This document shows, piece after piece, positions 1-6,184 of a stretch of 15,888 nucleotides of DNA. Below the pieces are notes generated by a model. That model searched no databases and was not told the DNA's origin. It saw only the letters and a list, made by a program, of their open reading frames with translations. Location of the stretch: the NCBI GenBank assembly GCA_035354275.1, contig DAOQAU010000038.1, forward strand, positions 1 through 15,888, written 5' to 3'. The position numbers and the translations under genes are program-made. Each line of letters begins with the position of its first letter. Within the stretch, counting starts at the first letter, position 1. This DNA comes from DAOQAU01 sp035354275. Lineage in GTDB: Bacteria > Cyanobacteriota > Vampirovibrionia > Gastranaerophilales > Gastranaerophilaceae.

Positions 1-54
1 AGTTCCCCCTTTACTTTTTAATTTTTATCCTTAAACACATTATACAACAAATAA

Positions 55-305
55 AAGACTAATGCACAAGTCTATTTTTTACAAAAATAACCTTGTGCAA
101 AGTCTTAAGACGGCTAGTGTCGAATGGCTAAACGGCACTCCTCGTGCCGATTTTGCCATTCTCACTTTTGTAAGGTCGACCACTGCAAAAGTGAGAAAAA
201 ACAAATTGCGGATGGCGAGCTGAGGCATTCCAAGGCAAAATTGCATTTTGCCTGAATGCCGTTAAACGCGAGCCACCAAGAATTCTACACTTGTGCAGTG
301 GTCTT
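55..305. mobile_element. MITE-like non-coding element with inverted ends and multibranch structure
   Basis: The ends are inverted copies: AAGACTAATGCACAAGT at 55-71 matches the reverse complement of 289-305 at 15 of 17 positions. AATAA directly abuts both ends (50-54 and 306-310), as a 5-bp target duplication would. Inside, 55-106 folds as a long hairpin (TGCACAAG 63-70 with CTTGTGCA 92-99, then TATTTTT 73-79 with AAAAATA 83-89). A second stem, AGTGTCGAAT 116-125 with ATTCTACACT 282-291, encloses three hairpins at 133-149, 155-216 (core 160-170 with 186-196) and 224-260. No ORF of note lies inside. It could be a non-autonomous transposable element or a structured RNA gene. The AT-rich 5-bp duplication could be chance. 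Confidence 0.55.
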
Positions 306-321
306 AATAAAGGGAAAATAA

Positions 322-495
322 ATGCTGAAAATTTTGAAAAACTTTTTTAACGACGACAGTACAAAAGTCGGACTTTGCGGCTTTAACCTTCAAAAACCTG
401 CCCGACAAAAACTTGCAACGGAAAGCATTTTTAATTCGGCACAACTTCCAAAAACCTTCAAAACCGACTTTGAAAAAAATGTTTTACTGATTTAA
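322..495 (+). CDS. Small hypothetical protein, 57 aa
   Basis: This ORF starts at ATG 322, seven bases after a usable ribosome site (AGGGA at 311-315), and ends at TAA 493-495, followed by a second TAA-like stretch. The 57-residue product begins MLKILKNFFNDDSTKVGL, then is polar and basic in the middle (QKPARQK) with no clear membrane segment or signal peptide. I do not recognise a family. It lies directly after the MITE-like element, so its transcript may start inside or upstream of that element. It is 97 bases ahead of the 256-aa gene on the same strand, which may be its partner. Codon use (AAA, TTT, CTT) resembles the neighbours. It is called mainly on its ribosome site and intact frame. 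Confidence 0.5.
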   Translation: MLKILKNFFNDDSTKVGLCGFNLQKPARQKLATESIFNSAQLPKTFKTDFEKNVLLI

Positions 496-592
496 TAAAT
501 AATTTTTTTTCTATATCAAAACTTATATGAAGACAATTTTTTGTTTTAAATTGTTTTTATATATTAGTAGGTTATTTAACGGTTAAAGTCAA

Positions 593-1363
593 ATGGTAAA
601 TATTTCAAAAGTTGGTCAAACAATATTCAAAGCCGTAGAAAAAAGTTTTCCTTTGGGCTTAGACGGAATTTCCAAAATTCCGCCTAATTTGAAGTTCAAT
701 ATTTCAAACCCACATCTACTGGAAGCTTTACCTGACCACTTGATAACCTCGGACGGCATAAAGTTTTTGTCTGAACTCAACGGCAAGCCACTGTCAAAAG
801 TTGCGAAATTTTTAGACTCTGTTGGTGGGGATTTTAAAACTTTTTCAAGAGCAATGGAAAAATATTTAAAAGGCGCTTTTCAAAAAATACAAAAAGGGTT
901 TGATGATGAAGAATTTACAAAATTGTACAATAAAGCTTTTCCCACAAAAAAAGTACCTATTAGCGTAAATGAAGATGCTTTTTTGTATCTTAACGGATTG
1001 CCTAATAATATAGGCTCAAGGTTTGATGCTCACGGAATGGACAAAATAAGTGTTACAAATCAATTAAGACAATTAAATAATCTTCTTACCAATGGAATTG
1101 ACAAAAGCAGAAACTTTTTTACAGCCCCTTTGTCTTGTGACCCTCATCTTGGTGCGGGCTTGGGAACTGCAGGCGGTCATGCTTACAGATCCGGTTCTTT
1201 TATTGTAGTGGCAGATAAAGGTAAAGGTTTAGTGAAAGACGGGATAAAACACGTAATAGTCAATGATGCCTACTACAATATAATAGACGATTTAGCTGCA
1301 AAATTTCCTGATATAAAATTTGTCAGAGCAGACAAAGCTGTTGATTACTTTAAACAACTATAA
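593..1363 (+). CDS. Hypothetical protein, 256 aa, possible effector/toxin-like C-terminal domain
   Basis: I do not recognise this family. The product has no signal peptide or membrane helix. Residues 1-120 are lysine-rich and mostly helical by appearance. Residues about 140-256 look like a compact alpha/beta domain with several distinctive runs: GSRFDAHGMDK (141-151), FFTAPL (175-180), a Gly/His-rich loop GAGLGTAGGHAYRSG (187-201), the strand FIVVADKG (203-210), then GIKHVIVNDAYYNIIDDL (217-234) and FPDIKFVRAD (238-247). The arrangement of a variable helical front and a short polar, loop-rich domain at the C-terminus is reminiscent of secreted effectors. An ADP-ribosyltransferase-like fold is only a guess. 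There is no good Shine-Dalgarno before ATG 593 and no clear promoter. It converges with the DUF151 gene with 26 bases between stops and no hairpin. Confidence 0.75.
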   Translation: MVNISKVGQTIFKAVEKSFPLGLDGISKIPPNLKFNISNPHLLEALPDHLITSDGIKFLSELNGKPLSKVAKFLDSVGGDFKTFSRAMEKYLKGAFQKIQKGFDDEEFTKLYNKAFPTKKVPISVNEDAFLYLNGLPNNIGSRFDAHGMDKISVTNQLRQLNNLLTNGIDKSRNFFTAPLSCDPHLGAGLGTAGGHAYRSGSFIVVADKGKGLVKDGIKHVIVNDAYYNIIDDLAAKFPDIKFVRADKAVDYFKQL

Positions 1364-1389
1364 AATCTAAAAAGAAATGCATTTACCCC

Positions 1390-1899
1390 TTACTGATCTG
1401 ATTCGGGGTTATCTTTTAGGAGTTTTGCAAAATCTGAAGGTTTTACGCTCTGAATAAAACTTTTGAACTCTTTGGATTCTTCCTCATCTTTGCCCGAATC
1501 GGTTGAAACAGAGCCGCTCAACAAAACATTCGAAGTTACAAAAATCGGCGCGTCCACCCTTATAGCAACGGCGATGGCATCAGACGGTCTTGAATCTATT
1601 TCAATTACTTCTTCTTTGTCGTTTATCAAAAACAAGGTGGCATAATAAGTTTCTTTTTCAACATCGTTAATCTCAATTCTGTTGAGTTTATAACCTGTTT
1701 TTTCAATAATGCTTATGATTAAATCGTGGGTCATCGGGCGCGAAACCGCCAGATTTTCTATTTTTCTTATAATGGCACTTGCTTCAGCCGAGCCTATCCA
1801 TATAGGAAGGGCTTTACGGTTGTCTTTGTCATGCAAAACCACAATTGGTGAACCTGTTCTTGTATCAAGGGCAATGCCCATTACTCGCATTTCTATCAT
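1390..1899 (-). CDS. DUF151 / bifunctional nuclease (BFN) domain protein
   Basis: The 169-residue product carries the BFN (DUF151) domain over about residues 1-130. Family marks are the opening strand VMGIALDTRTGSPIVVL, the LPIWIG run at 31-36 with the following acidic/Ala-rich helix (SAEASAI), and the signature IDSRPSDAIAVA at 101-112. Plant members of this family have been described as having both RNase and DNase activity; bacterial roles are poorly defined. The tail (about 131-169) is acidic and Ser/Glu-rich and probably disordered. The start ATG 1899 has AAGGA ten bases upstream (1914-1910); an in-frame ATG follows three codons later. The gene lies 81 bases after yibE/F, and the gap holds three TTTACTA heptamers, so it may be the last gene of a ruvB-yibE-bfn operon. 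Confidence 0.9.
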   Translation of the reverse strand: MIEMRVMGIALDTRTGSPIVVLHDKDNRKALPIWIGSAEASAIIRKIENLAVSRPMTHDLIISIIEKTGYKLNRIEINDVEKETYYATLFLINDKEEVIEIDSRPSDAIAVAIRVDAPIFVTSNVLLSGSVSTDSGKDEEESKEFKSFIQSVKPSDFAKLLKDNPESDQ

Positions 1900-1962
1900 G
1901 GCTTAACGTCCTTTGTTAAAATTATTAATTATTTTGTTCTAAATAAATGATAAATAGGATTT

Positions 1963-1983
1963 TTTACTATTTACTATTTACTA
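1963..1983. repeat. Heptamer tandem repeat TTTACTA x3
   Basis: Three perfect copies of TTTACTA run from 1963 to 1983. The last three bases (1981-1983) are, on the minus strand, the TAG stop codon of yibE/F, so the array starts exactly at the end of that gene. The same heptamer recurs at 8978-9005, 12152-12179, 12350-12363 and 15001-15021. Confidence 0.9.
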
Positions 1984-3105
1984 AATTATATCATCAAAAC
2001 TGTTTTGTGCCACCTCTTTTTGTTTAGTTTTTCTGACTAAAAAACTGGCGATTAAGGCAGTTGCGGGCACACATAAAACAAGTGCTATACTTCCAATTAA
2101 AGCTGCCGAGATTTCCGTTGCTACCTGATTAAGATTAAAAAACTTCTGCAAATCAATATTATTTGACAGTAGAACCAAAGAAAGCGAGCCGCCAAGATAC
2201 ACTAAAATCAAGGTGTTTGCCATTGTGCCTATTATATCTCTGCCGACATTCATGCCGGAATCAAACAAATCTCTTACACTCATCGTTCGATTATTTTCAA
2301 AAAGTTCGTTAACCGTACTTGCGATAGACATTCCTATATCCATAAGTGCGCCCAAAGCACCGATAATCATAGCTGAGGCAAGTACTCCGGTAAAATTCAA
2401 ATTCGGATGTGCGGTAAACAAAAACAAGCTTTCCTCTGACGAAAATCCTGTCAAACTTGCGGTTTTGATGACAATTAAAGACATTAACCCTGCAAAAACA
2501 AGACTTAGTCCCGTTCCTAAAATCGCAGATGTACTTTTGTAATTAAGCCCCCCGACAAGGTACATTGTACCTATAGTTGAAATTATACACACCAAAACAG
2601 TTGCCAATATGGGATTCATGCCAGACAGTATAAGAGGTGTTAATGCCCAAAATACAAGTCCCAGCGTAAAAAATATAGACAAAAGGCTGAAAAGCCCTCG
2701 TTTTTTGCCCACAATCAAAACTAAAAGACAAAAAAGCCCCGATAGGAAATAAAGTGTATTAACCCTTTGTTTATCGGCAATAAAAAAGTTTATCCCGCCT
2801 TGCGCCTTTTCTGCATGCAAAATCACCCTGTCGCCATTTTTTAAATTTATGTCGTAAGCTGGATTCCCCATAAGCATATTATCAACAATTATTTTATCGC
2901 CTTTTTTTTCGCCAGTTAAAACTTCAACTTCAACGCTCTGTTTAATTTGTTTTATTCCGCCGCTTTGTGGCAAAATATTTTCAATCAGATTTTCAACGGA
3001 AAGCACTTTACCTACTTGAGATTTCAAAATTTCTTCGCCCTGAGTGCAAAAAGCGGGTAAGGCAAATCCTAAAATTAAAAATAAAATCAAAAAAAACTTT
3101 TTCAT
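1981..3105 (-). CDS. YibE/F family polytopic membrane protein
   Basis: The 374-residue product starts with a signal peptide (about 1-21, MKKFFLILFLILGFALPAFC). An extracytoplasmic beta-rich domain follows (about 25-112, with the GEKKGDKIIVDNML and LKNGDRVIL runs typical of YibE/F). Then come about seven or eight membrane helices from residue 115 onward. The family-typical helix GALGALMDIGMSIAS is at 249-263, followed by the amphipathic stretch and SGMNVGRDIIGTMANTLILVYLG at about 283-305 (strongly conserved in my memory of the family). Function is not established; YibE/F proteins are found in Firmicutes and other bacteria and are thought to be transporters. The start is six bases after the ruvB stop, so the two are almost certainly co-transcribed; the ribosome site is weak and coupling is likely. 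The C-terminus ends at a stop codon formed by the first unit of a heptamer repeat. Confidence 0.88.
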   Translation of the reverse strand: MKKFFLILFLILGFALPAFCTQGEEILKSQVGKVLSVENLIENILPQSGGIKQIKQSVEVEVLTGEKKGDKIIVDNMLMGNPAYDINLKNGDRVILHAEKAQGGINFFIADKQRVNTLYFLSGLFCLLVLIVGKKRGLFSLLSIFFTLGLVFWALTPLILSGMNPILATVLVCIISTIGTMYLVGGLNYKSTSAILGTGLSLVFAGLMSLIVIKTASLTGFSSEESLFLFTAHPNLNFTGVLASAMIIGALGALMDIGMSIASTVNELFENNRTMSVRDLFDSGMNVGRDIIGTMANTLILVYLGGSLSLVLLSNNIDLQKFFNLNQVATEISAALIGSIALVLCVPATALIASFLVRKTKQKEVAQNSFDDII

Positions 3106-3111
3106 ATTGCA

Positions 3112-4185
3112 TTACTCGTTTTCAAATAAATTTTGTTGCATACTTTTTGATTTATAGCCCAAATAGCGCAAGGCTTCGGGTGAAACTTTTCTTCCGCGCG
3201 GAGTTCGCTGCAAAAAACCCGCCTGCAAAAGAAAAGGCTCACAAACATCTTCGATGGTTCTGACGTCTTCGCCCAGTGCCGCAGAAATGGTTTCAATTCC
3301 AACCGGTCCGCCGTCAAATTTTTCTATAATAAGTTTTAACAAGCACCTGTCAGTACTGTCTAAGCCAAAATCGTCTATTTTTAAACTGTCGAGAGACTCG
3401 TTTGCTATTTTTTCGGTTATTTCACCGTCGTGTTTCACAAGCGCATAGTCTCCGACCCTTTTTACAAGCCTGTTCGCTATTCTTGGAGTTCCTCTTGACC
3501 TTTTGGCAATAGCTTTTGCGCCCTCATCAGTTATGGGAATATCCAAAATCTGTGCTGTTCTTTTTGCCACTTGCGTTAATTCTTCGGGAGAATAAAATTC
3601 CAGTCTATAGACCATGCCAAACCTGTCTCTTAAAGGACCTGATAAAGCACCTGCCTTTGTTGTTGCACCTATCAGCGTGAATTTGGGAACGGGAATTCTC
3701 AAAGTCTTTACGCTTTGACCTTTTCCGGTGTTCATATCAAGGAAAAAGTCTTCCATTGCAGGGTACAAAATTTCTTCTGCTACCCTGTTTAATCGATGAA
3801 TTTCGTCTATAAAAAGAATTTCTCCGCCTTGCAAGGACATCAAAATCCCTATTATATCTCGCGGCCGCTCAAGTGCGGGTGCGGAAGTTATTTTTATATC
3901 CACGCCCATTTCATTTGCGATAACCCCTGCAAGAGTGGTTTTTCCAAGTCCGGGAGGCCCGTAAAACAAAAGGTGATCAAGCGGAAGCTCGCGTTTTTTT
4001 GCAGCTTCAATCGAAATTTTTAAGGTTTCTTTTAAAGAGCTTTGCCCGATATAAGTTTCAAAAGTTTTGGGGCGGATGTTGTTTTCAAAACTTCTGTCAA
4101 ATTCGGTTACATTCGGTATTGTGTCCTCACAACGTTCAGGACACTTACCCCCCAATTTTTCGTCGTCATCAGAAAAAATACTCAT
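3112..4185 (-). CDS. ruvB: Holliday junction branch migration DNA helicase RuvB
   Basis: RuvB is the hexameric AAA+ motor that drives RuvA-bound Holliday junctions during recombinational repair. The 357-residue product has the expected three-domain layout: N-terminal linker ending FENNIRPKTFETYIGQ, AAA+ core with Walker A GPPGLGKT (76-83), Walker B LFIDEIHR (124-131), sensor 1 ATTKAGAL (174-181), arginine finger region GPLRDRFG (183-190) and sensor 2 GTPRIANRL (232-240), then the winged-helix domain with GGPVGIETISAALGED (292-307) and RTPRGRK (327-333). The usual LERPGD before Walker B reads LERPRD here (residue 109), a mild departure. The 25-residue front extension is acidic. There is no strong Shine-Dalgarno before ATG 4185; a TATAAT (4210-4205, minus strand) lies close upstream. 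ruvA and ruvC are not in the window. Confidence 0.97.
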   Translation of the reverse strand: MSIFSDDDEKLGGKCPERCEDTIPNVTEFDRSFENNIRPKTFETYIGQSSLKETLKISIEAAKKRELPLDHLLFYGPPGLGKTTLAGVIANEMGVDIKITSAPALERPRDIIGILMSLQGGEILFIDEIHRLNRVAEEILYPAMEDFFLDMNTGKGQSVKTLRIPVPKFTLIGATTKAGALSGPLRDRFGMVYRLEFYSPEELTQVAKRTAQILDIPITDEGAKAIAKRSRGTPRIANRLVKRVGDYALVKHDGEITEKIANESLDSLKIDDFGLDSTDRCLLKLIIEKFDGGPVGIETISAALGEDVRTIEDVCEPFLLQAGFLQRTPRGRKVSPEALRYLGYKSKSMQQNLFENE

Positions 4186-4204
4186 AGGTTAATTTTATCA
4201 TATA

Positions 4205-4210
4205 ATTATA
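4205..4210 (-). promoter_or_regulatory. Possible -10 box for ruvB operon
   Basis: TATAAT reads on the minus strand from 4210 to 4205, about 20 bases before the ruvB ATG, giving a leader of roughly a dozen bases without a Shine-Dalgarno. No good -35 box is seen at the right distance, and the region is AT-rich, so this is weak. Confidence 0.35.
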
Positions 4211-4251
4211 TTTTTTGGAGGAAAATTAATATTTTTTTGCTACAATGGTTA

Positions 4252-4287
4252 TGTCATTGCAAACCCTTCAAAGTGAGGCAATTCAAA
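4252..4287. repeat. Degenerate dispersed intergenic repeat (TTGC...GCAAT type)
   Basis: The run GTCATTGCAAACCCTTCAAA then GTGAGGCAATTCAA resembles, with mismatches, the element seen more cleanly at 6112-6149 and, inverted, at 12304-12340 (core TTGCGAGGA ... GAAGCAATCC). The two arms TTGC and GCAA/GCAAT are inverted. It has no ORF or start site and is probably an old copy of a genome-wide repeat. Confidence 0.45.
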
Positions 4288-4292
4288 AATAT

Positions 4293-4456
4293 TGTCATCC
4301 TGAATTTATTTCAGGATCTATCCAACTTAGAATGCTGGCAAAATGTTGATACTATTGAAAACTGAAATTAAAATGTGTACAATCCATGTATACCGTAAGG
4401 ACATTTTTCACAAAATCAAAGATTTTGGAAAAAGAAGTCAAACAAGTTCAGCATGA
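4293..4456. repeat. Intergenic repeat with inverted ends (GTCATCCTGAA family)
   Basis: The left end GTCATCCTGAATTT (4294-4307) is matched in inverted form by AAGTTCAGCATGAC (4444-4457 region) with two mismatches. Just inside the left end is a hairpin, ATCCTGAA 4297-4304 with TTCAGGAT 4310-4317. A second internal pairing is AAAATGT near 4370 with ACATTTT near 4400. No convincing ORF lies inside. The layout fits a small non-autonomous element or a dispersed palindromic repeat; no clear target duplication flanks it. Confidence 0.5.
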
Positions 4457-4509
4457 CGTGGGTTATTTTTTGGAATAATTCCGCATTCTCAATATTCTTA
4501 TTTTTATTT

Positions 4510-4526
4510 ACAATATTTAATATTGT
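4510..4526. promoter_or_regulatory. 17-bp perfect palindrome, candidate operator
   Basis: ACAATATT, a central T, then AATATTGT form a perfect palindrome. It overlaps the place where a -35 box would lie for the -10 element at 4539-4544, which is the geometry of a repressor operator over a promoter. The AT-rich composition lowers the surprise somewhat. Confidence 0.45.
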
Positions 4527-4544
4527 TCCTTTTTTTGATACAAT
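4516..4544 (+). promoter_or_regulatory. Candidate promoter for the small-peptide transcript
   Basis: A -10-like TACAAT at 4539-4544 (extended as GATACAAT) lies 17 bases after TTTAAT at 4516-4521, a poor -35 match. Transcription would begin near 4551, giving a transcript of about 225 nt to the terminator at 4775. The palindrome 4510-4526 overlaps the -35 position. Confidence 0.4.
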
Positions 4545-4586
4545 AAAACAAAAGAACATTGAAAGAAGAATAAAGGGTAAGCCCCG

Positions 4587-4639
4587 ACCTCCCTCACAAC
4601 AACCGTTTAGTGAAGAAAACGTGTGAGAAAGGAGGTGAT
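4587..4639 (+). promoter_or_regulatory. Very strong Shine-Dalgarno sequestered in a hairpin
   Basis: AGAAAGGAGGTGAT at 4626-4639 is complementary over 14 bases to the usual bacterial 16S rRNA 3' end (ATCACCTCCTTTCT). The same SD is paired by upstream sequence: ACCTCC 4587-4592 with GGAGGT 4631-4636, and the adjoining CTCACA 4593-4598 with TGTGAG 4622-4627, giving 12 pairs with a three-A bulge. An inner stem CGTTT 4604-4608 with AAACG 4617-4621 caps it. The fold should block translation of the TTG-initiated ORF at 4643 until it is opened. Confidence 0.7.
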
Positions 4640-4642
4640 ACA

Positions 4643-4717
4643 TTGAATACCAAATTAATTAAAAAAGCCCTAGCGATTCTAGAGCTTTTAATTAAATTGA
4701 TTTTGGCGTCAATTTAA
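4643..4717 (+). CDS. 24-aa amphipathic membrane peptide, possible type I toxin
   Basis: The ORF opens with TTG 4643, four bases after a 14-base perfect Shine-Dalgarno, and closes with TAA 4715. It is too short for normal ORF calling. The peptide begins MNTKLIKKALAI and continues ELLIKLILASI: 24 residues, almost all Leu/Ile/Ala with Lys 4, 7, 8, 18 and Glu 14 falling on one helical face. This resembles type I toxin peptides such as ZorO or TisB (single amphipathic helix with an LELL/LKLI core). The ORF itself lies over a hairpin (4655-4667 with 4684-4695, loop near 4674-4678). Locked SD, short transcript and terminator are also typical of such toxins. A leader peptide or a regulatory micro-ORF is the alternative. 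No antisense RNA has been shown. Confidence 0.5.
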   Translation: MNTKLIKKALAILELLIKLILASI

Positions 4718-4721
4718 GGGG

Positions 4722-4775
4722 TGAAGCAGTTGTCTTAAGTGTCTTAATCGCTTAAGGCAACTTCCCTTTGTTTTT
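4722..4775 (+). terminator. Rho-independent terminator of the small-peptide unit
   Basis: AGTTGTCTTAAG (4728-4739) pairs with CTTAAGGCAACT (4751-4762) with one G-U pair, extended by GAAG (4723-4726) against CTTC (4761-4764) in an alternative register. CCC and then TTTGTTTTT follow (4767-4775). It begins five bases after the peptide stop codon. Confidence 0.75.
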
Positions 4776-4796
4776 ATTATAACATATTTTGATATT
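4768..4796 (+). promoter_or_regulatory. Possible dapL promoter
   Basis: TTGTTT (4768-4773), 17 bases, then GATATT (4791-4796) give a moderate sigma-70-like match in the T-rich tail of the preceding terminator. The leader to ATG 4870 would be about 65 bases and holds a small CTCC/GGAG hairpin (4810-4821) and an extra unused GGAGGTG at 4838-4844. Confidence 0.35.
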
Positions 4797-4869
4797 ATTT
4801 CAAGTGACCCTCCTTGTGGAGCAGGAAGTGTTTTATTGGAGGTGTTCAACATAAAGAAAGAGGTTAAAC

Positions 4870-6057
4870 ATGAAACAATCGGCACGTTTGGATAAAATTC
4901 CGCCTTACCTTTTTGCCCAAATCGACAAGAAAATTGCCGAAGCAAAAGCCAAAGGCATTGACATAATAAGTTTGGGAATCGGTGATCCCGACACCCCCAC
5001 AATTCCAACTGTAGTAGAAGCTATGCACAAGGCAATCGATAATCCCGCAAACCACGATTATCCACCATATAACGGAACAAAAGAATTCAGGCAAGCTTCT
5101 GTAAAATGGATGAAAGAACGCTTCAATATTGAACTTGACGCGGATAAAGAAATGCTTGCAAACATAGGTTCAAAAGAAGCTATAGCACATGTTTTCTTTG
5201 CGTTTGTGGATGAAGGCGACTATACTCTTATCCCTGACCCCGGTTATCCCGTTTATAAAAACGCAACAATTTTAGCAGGCGGAACCCCTTATTCTATGCC
5301 GCTTTTAGAAGAAAATAACTTCCTCCCCGATTTTGACAAAATCCCTGAAGAAATTGCAAAAAAATCAAAATTAATGTTCTTAAATTACCCGAACAACCCT
5401 ACAGGTGCAATTTGTGATTTAGAATTTTACAAAAAAGCAGTAGATTTTTGCAAAAAATACAATATTTTGCTCTGCTCTGATATGGCATACAGCGAAATGA
5501 CTTATGATGGATATGTAGCACCTTCAGTTTTACAAATCGAAGGTGCAAAAGATATCGCAATAGAATTTTTCTCCCATTCAAAATCATACAACATGACAGG
5601 CTGGAGAGTCGGATTTGTCGCAGGAAACTCTGAAGCAATCAAAGCTCTTGGCACAATCAAAAATAACATAGACAGCGGTGTATTTAAAGCAATTCAACAA
5701 GCTGCTACAAAAGCTTACGAAGCTCCAAAATCCCAAATTGATAACTTGAATAAAATGTATAAGGAACGAAAAGATATTATGGAGAAAGGATTAAAAGAAC
5801 TTGGCTGGGACATAAAACCTTCAAAAGCAACTTTTTACCTGTGGCTGAAAGTTCCAAAAGGCTATACCTCAGAAGAATTTGTGACACTAATGCTTGAAAA
5901 AGCAGGGGTTGTAGTACCGCCGGGCACAGGCTACGGAGAATGGGGCGAAGGTTATTTTAGAATAGCACTTACAAAAGATATCCAAACACTCAAAAAAGCA
6001 TTCGAAAGAATGAAAAAAGCGGGAATTTGCTATAACATGGGTGCTATTGCAAAATAA
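4870..6057 (+). CDS. dapL: LL-diaminopimelate aminotransferase
   Basis: DapL (EC 2.6.1.83) is a PLP enzyme that converts tetrahydrodipicolinate directly to LL-diaminopimelate using glutamate, the short route to lysine and peptidoglycan DAP used by plants, cyanobacteria, chlamydiae and some others. The 395-residue product has normal length and the fold-type I marks: LGIGDPDTP (35-43), YPPYNGTKEFR (64-74), NYPNNPTGA (172-180), SDMAY with the PLP-binding Asp204 (203-207), the PLP lysine K238 in FFSHSKSYNMTGWRVG (233-248), and the carboxylate-binding Arg364 in YFRIAL. The start ATG 4870 is set by GAGG six bases upstream and by the canonical opening (RLDKIPPYLFAQIDKKIAEAK in the family); an in-frame stop lies at 4852. 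It stands alone, convergent with gyrA. Confidence 0.95.
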   Translation: MKQSARLDKIPPYLFAQIDKKIAEAKAKGIDIISLGIGDPDTPTIPTVVEAMHKAIDNPANHDYPPYNGTKEFRQASVKWMKERFNIELDADKEMLANIGSKEAIAHVFFAFVDEGDYTLIPDPGYPVYKNATILAGGTPYSMPLLEENNFLPDFDKIPEEIAKKSKLMFLNYPNNPTGAICDLEFYKKAVDFCKKYNILLCSDMAYSEMTYDGYVAPSVLQIEGAKDIAIEFFSHSKSYNMTGWRVGFVAGNSEAIKALGTIKNNIDSGVFKAIQQAATKAYEAPKSQIDNLNKMYKERKDIMEKGLKELGWDIKPSKATFYLWLKVPKGYTSEEFVTLMLEKAGVVVPPGTGYGEWGEGYFRIALTKDIQTLKKAFERMKKAGICYNMGAIAK

Positions 6058-6062
6058 ACCGA

Positions 6063-6102
6063 GTTGAAAAGTCGAATAGTCGATAAGTTGAAAAGTTCTT
6101 TT
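6063..6102. repeat. Octamer tandem repeat, consensus GTYGAAWA, ~5 units
   Basis: GTTGAAAA, GTCGAATA, GTCGATAA, GTTGAAAA, GTTCTTTT run in register from 6063, six bases after the dapL stop. The same octamer family occurs at 8879-8934, on the other side of gyrA. Confidence 0.8.
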
Positions 6103-6111
6103 AAACTTTCT

Positions 6112-6149
6112 TGTCGTTGCGAGGAGCATTTATGCGACGAAGCAATCCA
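6112..6149. repeat. Dispersed intergenic repeat (TTGCGAGGA...GAAGCAATCC)
   Basis: TGTCGTTGCGAGGAGC at 6112-6127 and GCGACGAAGCAATCCA at 6134-6149 form inverted arms (TTGC/GCAA with CGTCG-like inner pairs). An inverted copy with the same two ends lies at 12304-12340. Elements of this look are scattered between genes in many bacterial genomes. Confidence 0.65.
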
Positions 6150-6177
6150 AAAAAATCTGTGGGCAGGTATGCCCACA
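6149..6177 (-). terminator. Rho-independent terminator of gyrA
   Basis: Read on the minus strand, TGTGGGCA (6177-6170), a four-base loop and TGCCCACA (6165-6158) form a perfect 8-bp stem followed by GATTTTTTT (T-run 6155-6149). It begins eight bases after the gyrA stop codon. Confidence 0.85.
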
Positions 6178-6184
6178 ATATATC

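Noticed and set aside
107..305. Retron-like msr-msd RNA (inverted ends enclosing hairpins)
   Set aside because: No reverse transcriptase gene lies in the window, the downstream proteins carry no RT motifs, and the flanking inverted repeats and AATAA duplication fit a MITE better.
4042..4365. 107-aa plus-strand ORF
   Set aside because: It starts inside ruvB in antisense and runs into the dispersed repeats; no ribosome site.
4416..4643. 75-aa ORF on the minus strand
   Set aside because: It overlaps the peptide unit's promoter and SD hairpin, has no ribosome site and a composition unlike real genes here.
4841..4890. GTG-started leader ORF overlapping the dapL start
   Set aside because: The GGAGGTG there is at the start codon itself and not ahead of it, so no ribosome site exists, and the short peptide has no recognisable feature.
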